Positions 22,921 through 33,408 of a DNA stretch of 64,000 nucleotides are shown one piece after another. The notes beneath the pieces were generated by a model. The model did no database searches. It saw nothing but the letters and a program-made list of their open reading frames with translations, and was not told the origin of the DNA. The position numbers and the translations under genes are program-made. Each line of letters begins with the position of its first letter. Position 1 is the stretch's first letter. Source of the stretch: Puccinellia tenuiflora (lineage: Eukaryota; Streptophyta; Magnoliopsida; Poales; Poaceae); NCBI GenBank assembly GCA_012064385.1, contig QRDG01002511.1, positions 372,001-436,000 on the forward strand, in the 5' to 3' direction.

Positions 22921-23071
22921 TGATTCTCTTCTTCCTCCTATCGCCGGCCGGCCTCTCCGGAGGATGTCGTTGATCGCGCGGGTTTCGCATGCAATTGAGT
23001 TTTTGGTGGAGGGACGGACGTGGAGAGAGGGACCGAGGAAAATGAGAGGCAGATAGGCTACATCGCTGGCT
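22921..23071 (-). promoter_or_regulatory. YSL 5' leader/proximal promoter with overlapping upstream ORF
   Basis: A minus-strand ATG at 22990 opens a 155-codon frame to 22523, out of frame with and overlapping the YSL start at 22920. If transcription starts upstream of 22990, this would be an overlapping uORF expected to reduce YSL translation. A CATGC core (the type bound by the grass iron-deficiency factor IDEF1) sits at 22988-22992. The transcription start is not visible. Confidence 0.35.
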
Positions 23072-23089
23072 TCTGCAGTTACTATTACT
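23072..23089. repeat. 18-bp target-site duplication, left copy
   Basis: TCTGCAGTTACTATTACT is repeated exactly at 24398-24415, bracketing the LINE-like insertion. Outside these 18 bases the flanks differ. Confidence 0.85.
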
Positions 23090-24397
23090 CTCGAAACATG
23101 TTTTCGCTCCGCTTTATAAATAAAGCAACGATCACCATACAACCATCGAACAAACACAACACACCACATGCTGGGGCAGCAGCAAGCACACACCCAAAGA
23201 AAAGAAAAAAGAAGAAACAAAATGGAGACATAGGCGGATCGACTAAACTACGGTGACCCGCAACCGCTGCGCCCTCCGAAGAAGTACCACCACGCTCCTA
23301 GCTTCGAAACGTCAAGTACCAAGCAGCACCTTGAAGAAGGAAAGCACTGCTACTGCCCGGACCAGCGCACTGGCCCTAGGGTTTCCCCCGGCACACAAGG
23401 ACGCGGATGAAGGGATGCCACCAGAGGTGCCGGGAGAAATCCTTCGGGAAGGAGGGATGCCACCCCCTGTCATGGCTACCCTTCATCCACGTCCTTGTGT
23501 GCCCGGACCAGCGCACTGGCCCTAGGGTTTCCCAGGCACCTCGGGCTTCAGGAAGGAGGGATGCCACCAGAGGTGGCACCGCATCGGTGTCGGCCGAGCC
23601 GACAAGGATTTCTCCCGAAAAAACCCTTTCCGCAGTCCCGGACAGTCTGAAGCACAGGAGCCCGTGAAGCCGAGGCCTCGCCACCACCAGGCCGACCACC
23701 CGCCAGCGTGCGCCACCACGGACACGAAGCCACCATCATCGTCTCACCGAAGCAACCGTCACGGATCTGCAGGACAGAGGCTAAGGGTAGAGTGTATCGG
23801 GGTCAGCATAACCGCGGCCGCGCGGGAGAGAACTACCTCCACCGCCGAAGACGGTAGTCGACCAGACGCGGCAGCCAGGCACACCAGTCCCCGTCAGATC
23901 CGGCCGGGCCCGTAGGGCCCGTAAAGCCCACGCATGGGCACACCAGTTCTAATAGGGTCCAGCCGGGCCCAGCTCGGGCCCGTGAAGCCCGCCACCACGC
24001 TGCAACAGGCCGGCCGCCGTCACCGCTGCCCCCTGCACCCTCCACCTTGCCGTCATCCGCAGGATGCGCTGCAGATCAGCCGGTATGTCCCGACCCAGAT
24101 GGGGCCCTTTGGGCTCCGATCCGGGCAACAGGAACCATCGCGTCGTCCCGCTGCGCGCCGCTGCCCGCCAGGCAGGCAGCGCCACCCCGCAGCACTGCAC
24201 GCGCCGCCACCGCCACGCCGCTCCCCGGCCAAGGCCAGACCACCGCCTCCCGAAAAGCACCGCCGCCAGGAGAGGGAGACCCGTCTCCCCCCACCCCGAC
24301 GTGGGGAAGGTCAGGCCACCGGCGCCGGCGCCGCGCGGGCCTCGCTCGGCGACCTCTGCCGGCGGCGGCGACGGGGAGGAAACGAGAGCCGGCGACC
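23090..24397 (-). mobile_element. LINE-like (non-autonomous) retroelement inserted upstream of YSL
   Basis: A 1308-bp block bracketed by a perfect 18-bp direct repeat, the long target duplication expected of target-primed reverse transcription. On the minus strand it begins with a very GC-rich segment resembling a plant LINE 5' leader. It ends with a T-rich stretch and GCTTTATTTATAAAGCGGAG, a short hairpin that I recognise as typical of grass LINE 3' ends. It has no reverse transcriptase, so it is an internally deleted or SINE-like derivative. Inside, CCCGGACCAGCGCACTGGCC is duplicated (about 23357 and 23501), and a CACAAGGACG(C/T)GGATGAAGG inverted pair (about 23393 and 23475) can fold. Confidence 0.65.
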
Positions 24398-24415
24398 TCT
24401 GCAGTTACTATTACT
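24398..24415. repeat. 18-bp target-site duplication, right copy
   Basis: Exact partner of 23072-23089. The native YSL upstream sequence resumes after it. Confidence 0.85.
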
Positions 24416-24815
24416 AGCACAATATTCAGTCGGGGTCACATAGTTGTGTTCATTCAAGATTGCTCTATAGAATAACATGTTGGCTTATACAAGCCTATGA
24501 ACACATTAAGACAAAAGTCAATCTGCCATACCGACTATGAGAGTAGTGCATCTTCGGTGGAGTGGGTTAGTAAAGTTACTCTCTTCAATTTAACCAATAG
24601 ATTGTTTCCCCAAATCATAATTTATATGATCTCTTATCACATAGGTTGGCCAGGTTACTACCATGGTAATTCACATGCATCTCAAACCCATATTATTCGA
24701 TGCAATATGTATCATATTTTTTTATGGACCTTTTGTAAAACAGTAGAAGGATCAGCCAAATTCTTAGTGGTTTGGATATAATCCAACACTATTACTTTGT
24801 AGTTACTCTCTTTTT

Positions 24816-24851
<36 letters not shown>

Positions 24852-25101
24852 TAATCTTCTCTTTATATGTCTTGATGATTTCATGTTATCTTTTGAATTT
24901 TTCACTTTGACGATCGCAATTTGATTACCACGGTTCATAAGGATTGTTGATACTAGTTTGTCAACAACTGACAAGTAATTCAAGAGTTTATGAAGCCAGT
25001 CTGCTTCGATAGTGGTTGTATCTAGTGTTGTGAGTTAGATATATACTTCTATTGTTGACCTTGTTAAGATGGTCTGGTTGGAAGACTTTTATGAAACAAC
25101 G
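24416..25101. other. Upstream intergenic sequence with GA microsatellite
   Basis: Originally contiguous with the YSL proximal promoter before the 1.3-kb insertion. Contains an (GA)15 microsatellite at 24819-24848. No gene is seen. Confidence 0.5.
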
Positions 25102-25480
25102 TCACCTCCATGAGTGAATATATATTTGCTCGTGGCGTTTTATCTCATCAGCATCGGAAATCCAGTTCGAATCACTATACCCTTCAAGTACCGTCGGATC
25201 TCCGGTATAGTGAATACGATAGCTTGATGTTCCCTTTAGATAGTGCATTACCCTTTTTAAGTGCATAACGATGATCATCTCCTGAATTGGAAACATACCA
25301 TCTAAGTTTGCTCACAACAAACACAATGGTAGGCCTTGTTGCGCTAGCTAAATACATTAGCGAGCCAATGATGTGTGAATATTTTAGTTGATCTATAGTT
25401 ATTCTTCTGTTCTTGTTGGCGGGAAGACTTTCCGCTACACCTGTTGGTGGAATGTTCACGTGTCACTTCACGGTCCTTCC
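25102..25480 (-). pseudogene. Copia pol fragment (RT/RNase H junction), copy 1
   Basis: The minus strand reads ...IDQLKYSHIIGSLMYLASATRPTIVFVVSKL and, after a small deletion and frame change, RVMHYLKGTSSYRIHYTGDPTVLEGYSDSNWISDADEIK. This is the conserved junction between reverse transcriptase and RNase H of Ty1/Copia elements. Frameshifts and the absence of neighbouring pol domains make it a remnant. The part from 25301 on recurs at 27977 within a tandem duplication. Confidence 0.8.
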
Positions 25481-27976
25481 GCTAGGGTAGATTTGATGTT
25501 TTTATCTATTTGGGGTACTTTAAGTCATTTCAAAGTGCAGGGGGCATATTTGCACAAGAATCCATTTTGTGTGCCTCGTTAAAGTGGATTATTTTCCATT
25601 TGAAGTCGAGGTTAACGAGGCTCCAGTGGTAACGTGCGGTGATGCCGATGGCGCGTACTGATTTACACATCTACATTTTACATACTGTTTGTTAAAAAAG
25701 ACATGGATACACCAATGTATCAATACCTAGTGAGTGACACTTATGTTGAACTGCCATGTTTGATGATGTCTAGGCTTCTTATCCGAAGCCTGGAGACGAA
25801 TTTCTTGCATGTGTTCTTTTTTGTGGAGAAAGTTCTCCTTGGTTTTTGTTTGAGATAGAAGAACGAGTTGACCCCAAGATTAATGCATCCACATCCTTCT
25901 TTTCGGTTGCAGAAAGGGGATAAGATAATATCGTCACGCAATTCGTCATCACAATAGGTAAACCGAAGAGAAGAATATGGTTATACTTGTAATAAAACAA
26001 CACAGATCAAAATACATACAATGTTCTCCATCCATGGAATCAAACATAATCCCTGTTGAGAGATTCTCCACCGGGGTGTCTAAATTGTGTCCGGCACCCC
26101 CTAATCGGTGTCCACTTCGGGGGGTGTCGAATTCTTGCATGTCCGATGTTTTTTTTGTGCCTCCCACACCGGCACCCCCCCCCCCCCCCCCAAACGAAAC
26201 CCCGGTAAAAAGAAAAATTGACGAAAATGATAAAACGGTTCCAATTTCATTCAAATTTCGTTATATGTTACAAGATTTGAATGAAATTTAACTAAACCTA
26301 AGCCTAACTCTAGTCGGACCCGGACCAGTCAAAACTGTCATATGCGCCGAGCGCTGGACGGTCTCCATGAAGCCAGGGGAGTCCTTCTCGATCTCGGTGG
26401 CCGACGCCACCAGAGACCAACTCATGTCGAGGAACTCGCCGTCGTGAGTCTCGTCCTGCAGCGCCTGTGGCACCTCGTATCCCACCGGAATCACCAGGGG
26501 CTTCACGTCCTCCGAATCCTCCTTCACCTTCACCTGCCGCATCGGCGGGTCCTGGTGACGGTGCATGCGGAGACTCCCGTGTGGTGTCGACCGGCGATTC
26601 TGGACATCGCAGATCACCATCCCGCCGCTGCCCCATCCTCTGCACCCGCCGCTGCTGCCGCGACAGAGGGAGGATCACCCATCGCGTCGCTAATGCTTCG
26701 GTGGTGGCGGCGCGACCGTTGGCATTAGCCTGAACGGGTTGGTGTTCCTCATGATGGGCGGCGGTCGGCCTCAATGGCGTTGGCCACCGTGCGGCCGATC
26801 GTTTGTCATTGTCGGCCGTGTTCTCGAGGTGGTTGCGGTCCGTCTCCGTCATCCTGTCCCACTGCTCGAGGATGGCATGGCGGAAAGCCTCCTCGGTGGC
26901 GGGGAGTGGCGGCACGGCGAGGCCGCCTAGTTGATCACCCGCGGCAAGAGGAGGCCGTACCGATGGAACTGACGCGCATCGATCGTGAGGCTGCAGCCAG
27001 CCCGGTACGAGCCGCTCGAGCTACCACCGGCCTCGTAGTTGTTCATGGTGTGGCGCGCGGAGGAGAGTGGGCGTGGCAAGGCGCAAGCGGCGGCGAAGGG
27101 TGGTGGAGGAGATGTGGGTGGCGAGGGCGTAGGCGAGTCCCTTTTATACATCGACGAGAGGAAGGCGAGCGGCGGCGAGGCTCCCGAGGGGGATGATGTG
27201 TTGACCGAGGGGCAGGCAGGCGAGCCGGCGCGTGGAGTGGAGCTTGGGCCGGCGGTGCGTTGCGCCGCATGGTCGTCCCGTCGCTTCCTTGCCGCTTGCA
27301 TATTGGGCCGTCTGCCTCCGTTGCTTTGGAAACCGGCGACATTTATGCGCACGTACCAGTTTTCTACGCGACGTCATTAAGTCGGTGAAGAAACCGCTAC
27401 GTATAGATGACAGGTGGGCCATACCTGAGGGATACGTGGGGTGGACAGTGTCCATCACCGCCAAGCCCGCCCCAGAGTTGGAGGCCCAGTTGGCAGTGCC
27501 GGACATAATTTAGACCGGACGAGAGCTTGAGAGCCCCCCGGCGTGGCCAATTTTTCCGTCCGGCACCCTAAGGGCTCTTTACGGAGGGCTAGCTTGGCGG
27601 TGCCGGACAGAATTTGGGCCCGGTGAGAGCTTTAGGGGCCCGGCGTGGCCAATTTTTCTATCCGGCACCCTAAAGGGTATTTAAGATCTCCTTTAGGACC
27701 CCGGTGGAGATGGTCTGAGCGCCTCTAAGAAGTGTTCACGCCAGATATGTGTTGGGCCTTAATCAAGTTGCGCATACACACATTGACGCATTCTCCGGAA
27801 TTCAAATAAGTAAAGACCGCAGCTTATGTTTCTTGTATAGGCATCCCAACATGAGCTCCTTTACAGCAGAAGAACCGGAAACAAAAATGGACAAACAGAA
27901 GAGAAGCGTCATAGTTCGGTGTCGTCATGGGCACCTTAACAGGCAGACAGGCCATAAGACGCCCACTTATCATGTA
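25301..27976. repeat. Tandem duplication, unit 1 (contains a TIR transposon)
   Basis: Three blocks recur in the same order in 27977-29468: A (25301-25612, Copia pol fragment; again 27977-28290), B (25743-26060; again 28870-29208) and C (27720-27976; again 29209-29468). The junction C to A' (CATGTA then TCTAAGTTTG at 27976/27977) is where unit 1 meets unit 2. Unit 1 is longer because a transposon (26061-27716) sits between B and C. Confidence 0.8.
26061..27716. mobile_element. Non-autonomous TIR DNA transposon (empty site preserved in the duplicate)
   Basis: The left end AGATTCTCCACCGGGG and right end (reverse complement) AGACCATCTCCACCGGGG are imperfect terminal inverted repeats, flanked by GAG (or TGAG) at 26058-26060 and 27717-27719. 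In the second duplication unit the flanks are joined directly (CCTGTTGAGCGCCTC near 29205), the unoccupied site. The interior is GC-rich, with minus-strand open frames of 201 and 110 codons that match no family I recognise, and a repeated subterminal segment (GGCGTGGCCAATTTTTC at about 27542 and 27643). A 3-bp duplication suggests a Harbinger- or CACTA-like mechanism; the superfamily is not certain. Confidence 0.7.
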
Positions 27977-28140
27977 TCTAAGTTTGCTCACAACAAACAC
28001 AATGGTAGGCCTTGTTGCGCTAGCTAAATATATTAGCGAGCCAATGATGTGTGAATATTTCAGTTGATCTATAGTTATTCTTTTGTTCTTGTTGGTGGGA
28101 AGACTTTCCGCCACACCTGTTGCTGGAATGTTCACGTGTC
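27977..28140 (-). pseudogene. Copia pol fragment, copy 2
   Basis: Duplicate of the fragment in unit 1. The minus strand reads ITIDQLKYSHIIGSLIYLASATRPTIVFVVSKLR, followed directly by block C sequence at the unit junction. Confidence 0.75.
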
Positions 28141-29468
28141 ACTTCGCGGTCCTTCCGCTAGGGTAGATTTGATGTTTTTTATCTATTTGGGGTACTTTAA
28201 GCCATTTAAATGTGCAGGGGGCATATCTGCAGAGGAATCCATTTTGTGTGTCTTGTTAAAGTGGATTATTTTCCACTTGAAAGCGAGGTAGGGTAGGAGG
28301 AATGGAACTCTAATCATTGTGCTAATCCTCTGTAACTAATAGATTAGTGATGATTAGTGTTAGGGAATAATTAAAACAATATTTTAAAGTTTGGAAAAAT
28401 CTTTAAAATATCCAGAATGTAGATAATGTTGTCTTCCACCAACGTGTAAAATAAAAAATATAAATATTTTATATTTTGGTCCATGTAAAATGACAAAATC
28501 TGAATCTGAAATTAGTGAATAAAGTCAAATTTAAACTCTCCAAAATCCGTCAGATTTTGTTATTTTTTGTAGCCCATAATATGAATTATTTTGGGTTGAA
28601 AATTTTCACGTTGGTGTAATGCGCTATTGTCTATGTCCTGGATTTTTTTTTTTTGAAACTTAGAAATATGATTTTTATTTTTTATTTAAAGTAAAGGGCA
28701 TGTAACAATGACCTTCCATTCCATTCCACCTCCAACTAAACATCTTGATAGAACCATTCCATTCCACCTCACTGCCTCTAACCAAACGCATGAACGGAAG
28801 ATGACATTCCATTCTAGTAGAATGGAACGATTTTATTCCGTTCCACTTGGTTCGAAAACCAAACACACCCTTATTTTGAACTGCCATGTTTGATGATGTC
28901 TAGGCTTCTTATCCCGAAGCCTGGAGACGAATTTCTTGCATGTGTTCTTTTTTGTGGAGAAAGTTCTCCTTGGTTTTTGTTTGAGATAGAAGAAAACGGG
29001 TTGAGCCCAAGATTAATGCATCCACATCCTCCTTTTTTGGTTGCAGAAATGGGATAAGATTATCGTCATGCAATTCGTCATCACAATAGGTTCATCATCA
29101 CAATAGGTAAACCGAAGAGAAAAATAAGGTTATACTTGTAATAAAACAACACGGATCAAAATACGTACAATGTTCTCCATCCATGGAATCAAACATAACC
29201 CCTGTTGAGCGCCTCAAAGAAGTGTTCGCGCCACATATATGTTGGGCCTTAATCAAGTTGCACATACAGACATTAATGCAATCTCCGGAATTCAAATAAG
29301 TAAAGACCACAGTTTCTGTTTCTTGTATAGGCATCCCAACATGAGCTCCTTTACAGCAGAAGAACCAGAAACAAAAATGGACAAACAGAAGAGAAGCATC
29401 ACGGTTCTCTGTGTCGTCATGGGCACCTTAACAGGCAGACAGGCCATGAGACGCCCATTTATCATGTA
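27977..29468. repeat. Tandem duplication, unit 2
   Basis: Second copy of blocks A-B-C, ending at 29468 where the SUFB 3' flank begins. It lacks the 1.66-kb transposon of unit 1. Between A' and B' it has about 580 bp of AT-rich sequence (28291-28869) where unit 1 has about 130 unrelated bases. That interval ends in AACCAAACACACCC, reminiscent of hAT termini, and holds repeated CATTCCATTCCACCT motifs; I could not define its ends. Confidence 0.7.
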
Positions 29469-29588
29469 ATTTATTATTCTCAGTCCTCGATTCCTCATAC
29501 TGCTGTACACATGGACTTTCTAGATATTCATCATATAATTCTCAGATAATTATCGTGTGATATTTATAAGACTTGTTGAACAAACAAC

Positions 29589-32500
29589 TTAGCCAACTGA
29601 TCCCTCAAGCTTCAGGTTCATGAGTGCATCTACTTCCTGGGCGAACTCGTACGGAAGGTGCTCAAAAACAGCCCTGCAGAATCCACCGATCATGGCTGCA
29701 ACAGCCTTTTCATGGTCTATCCCTCTTTGCTGGAAATAAAATAGCTGGTCCTCTCCAATCTTAGAAGTGCTTGCCTCATGCTCAACACGGCCACTAGTAG
29801 AACCCACCTGTTATCAAGAAGATCAGGTCAACATGATTACACAGATGTGTTTTTCTGTTAACCTACTATTCAAATAAAGGAAACCCTGGTTCGTAAAAAG
29901 ACAGTTAACTGCACAAGGAGTTTAGTGAAGAAAATTCTAAGAAAGAAATTTGTTAACACGCTGGACCTCATGTACAACAGTGGAGCTTGCTGCAGGTGAG
30001 ACAGGACGGAAAGGACAAACTCATGTTCTGCGCTAAAGTGCTGGAGAAGGTGGCGGTGGAGGTATATGGAGCAAGACGGAGTTGGGCTTCCTGGATTCCG
30101 CGGCTGGAGTGACAAAGATGAAAGACTCTGGCGTGCTCCCTCTTGTACTTCCAGTCATGATGTCTTCGGGGGAGGAAAAACAATGGAAAAGTTTGTGTCG
30201 CGTTTTAGAATAAAAAGAGCCTTGTTCAGTACTATGCTTCTGTAATAATCTGCGTGTTTGAGTTTCCGAGTTGTAGTATCAAAAGCTGTGTGAGGTGGAT
30301 TCATGTAAAAATGGGTTCGTTAATGAAATCGGGGGAAACCCTTTTATCTAAAAATATACAGTACTGGACGCACACTGGTTACCCATAAGGAACAGCATAA
30401 GGAACAGCATGCACGACCCACAACAATGTGATTTCAAGGGGACACGATAGTGTGACAAATTTATAGCTAAGAACACTATACAAAGTACGAAGGTGCTGTC
30501 GCAAGGATACATAATATTGAACAATTTAGCGTCAACAAATAGATATATTGAGCATGGATGGATATAAGGTTCTGAATGTGGATGTATCTTTGGTAAACAT
30601 AACGAAAGGTGATTCAAATATTTGCTTAGTACATACTCCCTCTGTACCAAAATATAAGATGTTTTAGCATTTCTCTTTCCATCCGTATCTAGACATGTTT
30701 TAGTGCAAGGTTCAAGTGAATCTTACACTAAAACATGTCTATATACGGATGGAGAGAAAAATACTAAAATATCTTATATTTTAATACGGAGGGAGTATTT
30801 GGTTAGTACATTTGTATATATACAATCAAATGCAGAGTTGAACTATAGTAAACTTGTCTCGATTATATAGCTCATGATGCCATAATAAATCTTCCAATAT
30901 ATATCAGTTGTTATACTAAAGCAAAGTTTCCCTCGATATCAGTCGCTTCAAGAATTTCTACCTTTCCATATTGTCTTCCCTTATTAGTTATAGGCCCCAC
31001 GACAATGTGGTTGCAAGCGACCAGGATGGTGTAACAAATTTATAGTTAAGGTCTTAAGGACACCAAACGAAGTATGAAGGTGGTTTCATAAGAATGCACA
31101 ATATTGAAAAATATAGCACCACATAGGTATATATTTAGCATGGATGTATATACGATTCTGAATGTTGATGTATCTTTGGTAAACATATTGAGACATAATT
31201 CAAATATTTGCTTATTACATTGGTATATACCTAAGAATGAAATAAGTGTGAAGAGGAACACCACGAAATGTAGGGTTCAACCGACGTAAACTTGTCCTGA
31301 TTATATGGCTCATGAGTCCATATCAATCATCCAATCAAATTTATATCTGCTGTTATACTAGAGCAAAGTATCCGTCCATCTCAGTCACTGCAGAATTTCT
31401 ACTTTTTCACATTTTTCCCTTTATACTTATAAACACAACTCCTAAAAGTTCTTTAGTACTCAAATGGCAGGAGATTTTACAACTATTGATTATCCATTGC
31501 TTGATGAAAACAATACTAACTCCTAACCAAGCCATAACTCATCTTTCAAATTTAATTGATCCCTTCGATCCTTCCTACTTTAAAGGTGTAACTGTATCCT
31601 ACACAAATACTTCTCTCAAATCTATCCATATCTCTAAGCATGCCTTATCCCATGCCTTAACAGATGTGAACGTGTGAGGCTGTTTACTTTTATCGCGCAC
31701 ATATGCTAAGCTCAAGCTACTGCCATTCCTGGCTTGCCACATGACCGCTGTTAAAAAAACCATAGCAAATGGTACCCTCGAACAACCTTACAGAAGCTCC
31801 TTAAGTCCCGTCTTACAGCAGCATATTTGTCTCAAATCATATTAATTATGTGCATAGGTGCCACAGAGGTCAAGACAGTAACTATCTACAAATTAAGTAC
31901 AGGTACACAGGCCAACAGCTTGCCCTATGATCGCAACTGAATCTTGCATGCCAAACCAAGAACAATAAACATTCCAGCAAGACGCGGAAGGAAGAGCAGG
32001 TTACCTGAATTGTGGGGTAGGTGTTGGCGGCAGCGTTATCCCCAATCAGCAATGAATCACACTGTGAAGAATTATAAGCATTCTCTGCGCCTGAATTCAT
32101 CTGGACCAGCCCACGGTAGCAATTCCTTGACTTCCCTGCTGAGATACCCTTGGATATAATACGGCTGCGTGAATTCTTCCCCTTGTGGATCATCTTTGTC
32201 CCTGTATCTGCCTGCTGACAATCTTTAGTCAGTGCTACCGAGTAGAACTCCCCAACAGTGTCATCCCCAACAAGCTCCACACTGGGGTATTTCCACGTGA
32301 TTGCCGACCCTGTTTCAACCTGTGTCCATGAGATTTTCGAGCCACGCCCCTTGCAGCGGCCCCTCTTGGTCACAAAATTGTAAATGCCCCCTTTCCCCTC
32401 CGCATCACCAGCGTACCAATTCTGCACGGTGGAGTATTTAATCTCAGCTTCCTCTTCACAAACAAGCTCCACGACCGCGGCATGGAGCTGGTTGGTGTCA

Positions 32501-33408
32501 TATGCTGGAGCAGTACAACCTTCCAAATAGCTAACCGTGCTTCTCGCATCGGCCACGATGAGAGTCCTCTCAAACTGCCCGGTCTCCTTGTCATTGATTC
32601 TGAAATAGGTGGATATCTCCATGGGGCAAACCGTATCCTTGGGCACGTAGCAGAAGGACCCGTCACTGAACACCGCAGAATTGAGGGCAGCGTAGTAGTT
32701 GTCACCGGGCGGCACGATGCTGCCGAGGTAGCGCTTGATGAGGTCCGGGTACTCCCGGACGGCCTCGGAGATGGAGCAGAATATGACGCCCTTGGCCATG
32801 AGCGCCTCCCGGTGGGTGGTGGCGATGGAGGTGGAGTCGATGACGGCGTCGACGGCGACGTTGGAGAGGCGCTTCTGCTCGCCGAGAGGGATCCCGAGCT
32901 TGTCGAAGGTCCTGAGCAGCTCGGGGTCGACCTCGTCGAGGCTGTTGAGCTTGGGCTTGGTCTTGGGCGCGGAGTAGAAGCAGAGGGACTGGAGGTCCAC
33001 GGGCGCGTAGACGTTGTCGCTCCAGGTGGGCTCGACCATGGTGAGGAAGCGGCGGTAGGCGGCGAGGCGGAAGTCGAGCATCCAGGCGGGCTCCGCCTTG
33101 AGCTCCGAGATGCGGCGGACGGTGGCCTCCGAGAGGCCCTTGGGGATGGAGAAGGACTCGAAGTCGGAGACGAAGCCGTACTTGTACTCCCGCTTCAGGA
33201 GGTTCTGCAGGGCCTCCGCTTCGTCCCCCGCCGCGGAGGACGGCGAAGTCGTCGGCGAGGGCTTCTGCGGGCCCGTCTGCACGGCCACCACCGAGAGGCG
33301 GCCGCGGCCGCGCGCGTCCGCGACGCGGCGGCGGGAGGGGCACGCCGCGCCGAGCTTGGCGGTGAGGGCGCAGGGGGCGAAGAGGGATGTGGAGGCGGAG
33401 GCGGCCAT
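29589..33408 (-). CDS. SUFB: SUFB, plastid Fe-S cluster assembly scaffold subunit (SufBC2D complex)
   Basis: Two exons on the minus strand: 33408-32005 (468 codons) and 29807-29589 (72 codons plus stop). They are joined in phase 0 by a 2197-bp GT-AG intron, giving 540 residues. The N-terminus (MAASASTSLFAPCALTAKL...) is a typical chloroplast transit peptide. The mature region begins near LLKREYKYGFVSDFESF and carries the SufBD signatures TKRGRC, WKYPSVELVGDDTVGEFYSVALT, KGISAGKSRNCYRG, QCDSLLIGDNAAANTYP and VEHEASTSKIGEDQLFYFQQRG. The cysteine in QCDSLL (residue 450) corresponds to the E. coli SufB Cys405 used in cluster assembly. It builds [4Fe-4S] clusters in the stroma with SufC and SufD. 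Upstream in-frame codons to 33858 lie in the shared promoter and are not used. It is divergent with NDA. Confidence 0.95.
30415..31436. repeat. Two-copy tandem duplication inside the SUFB intron
   Basis: Copy 1 (30415-30993) and copy 2 (30994-31436) abut and are clearly homologous along their length, sharing GACAAATTTATAG / GTAACAAATTTATAG, GTTCTGAATGTGGATGTATCTTTGG versus GATTCTGAATGTTGATGTATC, and TATATCAGTTGTTATACTA versus TATATCTGCTGTTATACTA. Copy 1 is longer because it holds the MITE at 30636-30795. Confidence 0.75.
30636..30795. mobile_element. Stowaway-type MITE in the SUFB intron
   Basis: 160 bp with CTCCCTCTGTACC... and ...TACGGAGGGAG ends and flanking TA (30634-30635, 30796-30797). 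The stems pair TCCGTATCTAGACATGTTTTAGTG with its reverse complement. It is present in only one of the two intron duplicates. Confidence 0.9.

Noticed and set aside
26774..27380. Plus-strand GC-rich frames
   Set aside because: Inside the TIR transposon, low complexity, no domain.
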